Shown here: positions 60,162 to 64,000 of the stretch, piece by piece
How the letters are laid out: each line of letters begins with the position of its first letter
Position numbering within the stretch: position 1 is the stretch's first letter
NCBI GenBank assembly: GCA_015060975.1
Contig: SUXI01000001.1
Coordinates: 62,001 to 126,000 of the forward strand
From: Bacteroidales bacterium
GTDB lineage: Bacteria; Bacteroidota; Bacteroidia; Bacteroidales; Muribaculaceae
Length of the DNA stretch: 64,000 nt
Direction of reading: 5' to 3'
Translations under genes and position numbers: made by a program
Notes under the pieces: generated by a model
What the model was told of the DNA's origin: nothing
Databases searched by the model: none
Seen by the model: the letters and a program-made list of their open reading frames with translations, nothing else

Positions 60162-61526
60162 ATGAAATTTAAATTAGTAGCATTATATGCAATATTGACA
60201 GTAGTAGCAGTCGCTCATGCCTCTGCTCCAAAATATGTGTTTTATTTCATTGGCGATGGAATGGGAATGGGACATATAATGGCCGCTCAATCATATAATA
60301 GAGAGGTGTTGAAAAGTAATCAACCTTTGTTGATGATGCAATTCCCGGTTGTCTCAATGGTTACAACCTATTCTGCTTCAGGACGTGTTACTGACTCGGC
60401 TGCCGCCGGTACTGCTCTTTCTGCCGGATATAAAACAAATAATGGAATGCTTGGTGTTACTCCCGATTCTGTTCCGGTAACGTCTGTAGCACGTTATTTA
60501 AAAGATGCCGGATGGGGAGTGGGCATTGTAACAACCGTAGCACCCGATGACGCTACACCGGGAGCGTTTTATGCCAATCAGCCAAGTCGCTCTATGGCAT
60601 ACGAAATAGATAAGCAAATGGCTATTTCGGGTTATGAATTTGTTGCAGGGTCAAAACTTCGCGGCACAAAAGATAAAAAAGGCAATTACACTGATATTTA
60701 TTCTCATTTCGCTAAAAACAATGTGGCGATAGCACGAGGATTTGATGAATTGAAAGGGATAGATTCTAAACGTGTGCTTTTGCTCAACACTGATTCGCTC
60801 GATAGCAACTGTGGATATACTATCGACTCCATAAAAGGAGTTCTTAATCTCCCCGGTATGACTCGGGCATGTGTAAATCATTTGCTAAAACATTCGCCCG
60901 AACGGTTCTTTATGATGGTGGAGGGTGGAAATATCGACTACGCCGGACATTCAAATGATGGTGGAGCTGTTGTTAAAGAGATATTGAACTTTAACCAAGC
61001 CATAAAAATTGCATACGATTTTTATCTTGCTCATCCCGATGAAACGCTTATCGTGGTGACTGCCGACCATAACACCGGAGGGTTGGCTGTGCGTTTTGGG
61101 GATATGTCGCTCGTTGATTGCCAACGAATGTCGAAAGACCAATTTGGTAATTATACAAAAGCAATTCTCAATTCTCGACGCATATATACATGGAATGACA
61201 TGAAAGCCGAACTCAAAGCCCTTTTTGGATTTTGGGATAAGATTCAAATTTCAGATGCCCAAGAAAAGAATCTTATTGAAAAATTTGATAACACGTTTAA
61301 GATGCGTAACTCTGCCGATCAAAAAACGCTATATAATTCTTTTAATGAATTTTCGGTTGAGGTATTTAAGATTATAGACAATAAAACCGGTTTTGGATGG
61401 GTTGCTACCGGACACACCGGTGACCCTGTGCCATTATTTGCAATTGGTGTGGGGGCGCAATCTTTCAATGGAATAAAAGATAACACTCAAATTCCACAAA
61501 TTATAAAATCGCTCACGTTGGAATAA
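60162..61526 (+). CDS. Alkaline phosphatase
   Basis: A secreted metallo-phosphomonoesterase. Residues 1-21 are a signal peptide. Motifs are FIGDGMGMGH (first metal Asp), the nucleophile Ser in TDSAAAGTALSAG, MMVEGGNIDYAGHSND (metal ligands), VTADHNTGGL and a final ATGHTGDPVPLFA His motif. The length is 454. It starts 11 bp after the glycosyltransferase gene. Confidence 0.95.
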   Translation: MKFKLVALYAILTVVAVAHASAPKYVFYFIGDGMGMGHIMAAQSYNREVLKSNQPLLMMQFPVVSMVTTYSASGRVTDSAAAGTALSAGYKTNNGMLGVTPDSVPVTSVARYLKDAGWGVGIVTTVAPDDATPGAFYANQPSRSMAYEIDKQMAISGYEFVAGSKLRGTKDKKGNYTDIYSHFAKNNVAIARGFDELKGIDSKRVLLLNTDSLDSNCGYTIDSIKGVLNLPGMTRACVNHLLKHSPERFFMMVEGGNIDYAGHSNDGGAVVKEILNFNQAIKIAYDFYLAHPDETLIVVTADHNTGGLAVRFGDMSLVDCQRMSKDQFGNYTKAILNSRRIYTWNDMKAELKALFGFWDKIQISDAQEKNLIEKFDNTFKMRNSADQKTLYNSFNEFSVEVFKIIDNKTGFGWVATGHTGDPVPLFAIGVGAQSFNGIKDNTQIPQIIKSLTLE

Positions 61527-61604
61527 CAAAATTCAGTTATTATACACTTCCCAACTCCATTTTTGAGGGTTTGATTGAGCCTGCAACAAAATTTTATAAA
61601 AAAA

Positions 61605-61636
61605 TTTGCAGAATTAAAATATATTGCCTACCTTTG
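61605..61636 (+). promoter_or_regulatory. tRNA-Phe promoter
   Basis: TTTG (61605-61608), a 20-nt spacer and TACCTTTG (61629-61636): a full match to the Bacteroidetes consensus, 15 bp before the tRNA. Confidence 0.9.
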
Positions 61637-61651
61637 CATCGCAAAAACAAC

Positions 61652-61724
61652 GGTGCCATAGCTCAGTTGGTAGAGCAAAGGACTGAAAATCCTTGTGTCC
61701 CCGGTTCGATTCCTGGTGGCACCA
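61652..61724 (+). tRNA. tRNA-Phe (GAA)
   Basis: A 73-nt cloverleaf: acceptor GGTGCCA/TGGCACC with discriminator A, D-arm GCTCAGTTGGTAGAGC, an anticodon arm with loop CTGAAAA (anticodon GAA) and a T-arm with GGTTCGATTCC. CCA is not encoded. Confidence 0.98.
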
Positions 61725-61727
61725 CAG

Positions 61728-61761
61728 CAAAAGAGAGTTACAGAAATGTGACTCTCTTTTG
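61728..61761 (+). terminator. tRNA-Phe terminator
   Basis: A 15-bp stem (CAAAAGAGAGTTACA with its complement, one wobble) with a GAAA loop is followed by GTTTATATTGTTTTTT. Confidence 0.92.
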
Positions 61762-61820
61762 GTTTATATTGTTTTTTAATCTAATTTTGGACTCTATTAT
61801 AGAAACTTTAGCGTTGCGTA

Positions 61821-62762
61821 TTATGCCAACAGGCTCAACTTTTCGGCAATGATAGCCTTGAATGCCTCTTTCATTTCGTTTGGCAAGAACGATAGGTCGA
61901 TAAATTCAAACCATTTATCTTTTGCCTTTGCGAATTTGGCAAAGATGTTATTTATAACCTTCTCCTCTAACCCCGATGCTTGCATTGAGGTTACGAAATC
62001 AGCCTTTTTGATTTTGCGTTTCTTGCCGTTAAGGGTCAGTGCCAATTCCTCGGTATCTTCGGGCATAACCAATGCGGTGGAGAGCATATCGTATGCAGGA
62101 GTAAGCAAATATTTTCCCTGCTCCTTGCTATATAGCGAAAAGTTTTTCAGGTGCATATCGGCATTGCCCGTTATCCACGAAAAGACAACCTGCTCCCAAT
62201 AGTTTACCATATCCAACTTGGGTACAGCCGAAAATCGCTGTATCGCCTTTGCAATCTGCTCATACGAGCCTTTGTATTTATGTTCGGTCAGTCGTTCTGT
62301 AAGCTGACACATATCCTCCATCGGGAGTTTATCACCGTTGGCTGTACGGTCGATGCGGCGGGTTATATAGCACAACTCGCCATCAGCAAAACGAATAAGG
62401 CTATGGGGTACAACTTGTATCTTCGCCAACTCTGCAAGGTGCATTGTCAAATCCTCCAATTCGGGCAAATGAGCAAAGCGGTCGGTTTGAGGTTTCAATA
62501 TGTATCGTCCCCATAAGCCAACAATGGTAAAACGATCAGTTTCGTTCCTGTCCCCCTTGTTTATATCCAATGACAACTTTGCCTGAACACCCGTCAAGGT
62601 CGTTTGGTTGCGGATTACTTGTTTGGCAAGGTCGGTCAGGTTCTCGCGTATATATGGCAATTCGGGAACACTCGGCGTGCCGAACATCTTCTTTGAGCAA
62701 GCCTTGTGAAAATCCTTCTCACCCTCGTTCAACTCCTTGTAACAATATAGACACTTTGCCAT
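61821..62762 (-). CDS. hipT: HipT-like toxin kinase (HipA C-terminal domain)
   Basis: 313 residues. An N-terminal Cys-x2-Cys...His-x3-Cys zinc-finger-like segment (CLYCYKEL, FHKACSKKMFG) is common in Bacteroidetes HipA-C proteins. The kinase core follows: a glycine loop region TLTGVQAKLSLD, the ATP Lys in GRYILKPQ, the catalytic loop ITGNADMHLKNFSLY and the metal Asp in LLTPAYDML. It lacks the N-subdomain 1 of HipA, which is encoded by the separate gene upstream. HipA-type kinases phosphorylate aminoacyl-tRNA synthetases and cause dormancy; the target here is unknown. Confidence 0.9.
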   Translation of the reverse strand: MAKCLYCYKELNEGEKDFHKACSKKMFGTPSVPELPYIRENLTDLAKQVIRNQTTLTGVQAKLSLDINKGDRNETDRFTIVGLWGRYILKPQTDRFAHLPELEDLTMHLAELAKIQVVPHSLIRFADGELCYITRRIDRTANGDKLPMEDMCQLTERLTEHKYKGSYEQIAKAIQRFSAVPKLDMVNYWEQVVFSWITGNADMHLKNFSLYSKEQGKYLLTPAYDMLSTALVMPEDTEELALTLNGKKRKIKKADFVTSMQASGLEEKVINNIFAKFAKAKDKWFEFIDLSFLPNEMKEAFKAIIAEKLSLLA

Positions 62763-62765
62763 ACG

Positions 62766-63095
62766 CTATTCCTCCTCACTGATTATGAGTTCAACACCTA
62801 CTGCGCCGATACAATCCTTGCAGCACGCAACGAGCAACGACATACGGTCGCGAGCATCAATCTTCCAATTCTTCTCGGCAATATCCAAAAGCCAACCTTC
62901 GGGAATCAAGCCATCGAAAAATGGAAATAGCACCTTATCAAGGTAAGGTTTATTGCTCAACGGCAAGGTAAGGCTCACCGCCTCCGCATCGGCAGAGGTT
63001 AGATAATCGGCATAATACTCAAATGTGTAGCCATTCTCATCTTCCGTCAAAATGCCCGTCTTTACGCCACGTAAAAATACAACAGCCTGTTTCAT
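62766..63095 (-). CDS. hipS: HipS-like protein (separate HipA N-terminal subdomain)
   Basis: 109 residues equal to the HipA N-subdomain 1: VFLRGVKTGILTEDENGYTF and YAD, SLTLPLSNKPY, then LFPFFDGLIPEGWLLDIA. In the E. coli HipBST system this small protein is the antitoxin that blocks HipT. The gene overlaps hipB by 4 bases and ends 3 bp before hipT. Confidence 0.88.
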   Translation of the reverse strand: MKQAVVFLRGVKTGILTEDENGYTFEYYADYLTSADAEAVSLTLPLSNKPYLDKVLFPFFDGLIPEGWLLDIAEKNWKIDARDRMSLLVACCKDCIGAVGVELIISEEE

Positions 63096-63310
63096 CGCTC
63101 ATCGGTTTTAGTCATTGACACGACACCAACTTCGCTACCAAAGAGATTTAATATTTGGTTTACTTTATCAAGGCGTAAAGTCTGCTTGCCCTGCTCCAAT
63201 TCACGAACAAGACGCAAACCAACTCCCGACTTCTCGGAAAGCTCCACCTGCGTAAGGTTGTATTGCTTACGCATCGCCTTTACATATTTTGAAAGTGTTG
63301 TCTGTTCCAT
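63092..63310 (-). CDS. hipB: HipB-like XRE regulator
   Basis: 72 residues. A Cro/CI helix-turn-helix (KAMRKQYNLTQVELSEKSGVG, then LVRELEQGKQTLRLDKVNQIL) with a short tail FGSEVGVVSMTKTDER. It probably represses the operon at the three operators just upstream. Confidence 0.92.
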   Translation of the reverse strand: MEQTTLSKYVKAMRKQYNLTQVELSEKSGVGLRLVRELEQGKQTLRLDKVNQILNLFGSEVGVVSMTKTDER

Positions 63311-63425
63311 AAATACAATAAATTATACCCTATCGGGTGCGAAGATAATGAAAGTTTTTCAATTTACACCTTATCGGGTATAATTTTATTGTTTTAGTAT
63401 GTGTTTTACACCCTATCGGGTATAA
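63311..63425. promoter_or_regulatory. hipBST operator region with three sites
   Basis: ACCC-TATC-GGGT palindromes occur at 63327-63338 and 63410-63421, and a one-base variant (ACCTTATCGGGT) at 63368-63379. The spacing is 41 and 42 bp, close to four DNA turns, so all three face the same side. Flanks read TATA/TTTACA on one side and TATAA on the other. A poor -7 (TATCTTCG on the reverse strand near 63339) lies between sites 1 and 2. Three-site looped or co-operative repression is likely. Confidence 0.85.
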
Positions 63426-63726
63426 AGTCAAAACTTGCCACGATAACAACTTTGCAATACTGGTTTTCTACTTTCCAAAACTACCTGTCGGGATCCTACC
63501 CTCCAAAGTCGGGTGGATAGGTGCTTTTATATTGTAAATACCTTCCCTTTATGCACAAGTTTTATGCTCCGAATATTCATATAAGCTGCCCGAATTTTCA
63601 TTCTTAAATTATAAAAATCACAATTTATGCGATAAAAAAGTTACTTCAAAAAGAGAGATTTCGCATATTATCACTAAATTTTGATAATTTAAGCTGCACC
63701 TCACAATAAAAAAGAAATGAAATTAT
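63426..63726. other. Intergenic region, no gene seen
   Basis: These 301 bases separate the hip operon from the next regulator. It is AT-rich, with one imperfect stem near 63490-63530 (CTACC... with GGTGGATAG) and no supported reading frame. Confidence 0.4.
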
Positions 63727-63757
63727 TTTGTTCTTGCCTCGGTTTGCATTAAATTTG
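63727..63757 (+). promoter_or_regulatory. Promoter of the final XRE gene
   Basis: TTTG (63727-63730), a 19-nt spacer and TAAATTTG (63750-63757), 28 bp before the ATG. Confidence 0.85.
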
Positions 63758-63785
63758 CGGAATACGCCAATAAAATGTGTAAATA

Positions 63786-63977
63786 ATGAAAGATTTAAAT
63801 AGACTAAAAGTAGTATTGGTTGAACAAAAGAAAACCGGCAAATGGCTTGCCGAGCAGTTGGGCAAAGACCCTTCAACAGTCTCCAAATGGTGCTCAAACA
63901 AAATGCAACCATCGTTGGAGATGCTGTCGCAAATTGCGAAAACACTAAATGTAGAAACGAAGGAATTGATAAATTAA
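63786..63977 (+). CDS. Orphan XRE helix-turn-helix regulator
   Basis: 63 residues: LVEQKKTGKWLAEQLGKDPSTVSKWCSNKMQPSLEML is a Cro/CI domain, followed by a LNVETKELIN tail. In Bacteroidales such tiny regulators often lead restriction-modification or defence operons. An ATG at about 63994 opens the next gene, which lies outside the window and cannot be judged. Confidence 0.88.
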   Translation: MKDLNRLKVVLVEQKKTGKWLAEQLGKDPSTVSKWCSNKMQPSLEMLSQIAKTLNVETKELIN

Positions 63978-64000
63978 AGCCAAGATTTACATATGAACAA

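Overview
This window looks like a chromosomal segment of a Bacteroidales bacterium, most likely a gut lineage near Muribaculaceae, Prevotella or Bacteroides. The evidence is AT-rich DNA, repeated promoters of the Bacteroidetes form TTTG-N19-21-TAnnTTTG, secreted proteins with type IX secretion (Por) style C-terminal tails, LRR_5 surface proteins, and Bacteroidales gene neighbourhoods such as LptE with SecG and YfhO with XerD. No insertion sequence, phage or CRISPR array was seen. A near-consensus parS site between mnmG and apt suggests the segment lies fairly close to the replication origin.

Layout. 1-11.4 kb is a leftward run: a secreted NAGPA-type phosphodiester glycosidase cut by the window edge, a secreted hypothetical, miaA, a membrane protein, a dipeptidyl peptidase IV, a coiled-coil protein, and a receiver plus PEP-synthase-like protein. 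11.5-15.7 kb holds two near-duplicate two-gene cassettes for secreted proteins. Each has its own promoter and a ~325-nt structured leader, and an AbiEii-type toxin-antitoxin pair sits between them. 15.7-22.9 kb is housekeeping (metY, an AlkD-like gene, ybeY, mnmG, parS, apt, uvrC). 22.9-30.3 kb holds a DUF4143-type ATPase with an operator-like promoter, a DUF2007-type protein, a multidomain amidase, a beta-propeller protein and a small RNA. 30.3-37.1 kb has frr, pyrH, a GDP-mannose pyrophosphorylase, a YfhO-type membrane protein, a methyltransferase and xerD.

37.1-39.7 kb is an unstable accessory patch. It contains a second DUF4143-type ATPase whose last 90 bp are duplicated just after xerD, tandem repeats in its upstream region, and an MNT antitoxin next to a broken hepT toxin gene. 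39.7-48.2 kb encodes a giant LRR/cohesin/dockerin surface protein, an envelope cluster of LPP20/FlgO/FlgT-like proteins, and a small XRE regulator whose leader is a third copy of the structured RNA. 48.6-54 kb is a rightward run: acyltransferase, sigma-54 activator, LptE, SecG, LOG and PduO-type adenosyltransferase. 54-61.5 kb includes a frameshifted gene, a GNAT, a pseudokinase, a two-repeat lipoprotein, a GH3 enzyme, a glycosyltransferase and alkaline phosphatase. The window ends with tRNA-Phe, a three-gene hipBST-like toxin-antitoxin system with three evenly spaced operators, and an orphan XRE regulator.

The most interesting signal is the leader RNA found in three copies (12.8-13.0, 15.4-15.6 and 48.2-48.5 kb). 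Five helices are kept by compensatory changes, and a sixth alternative pairing is mutually exclusive with one of them, as expected of a regulatory RNA switch. I do not recognise it as a named family. All statements come from reading the sequence; no searches were run.
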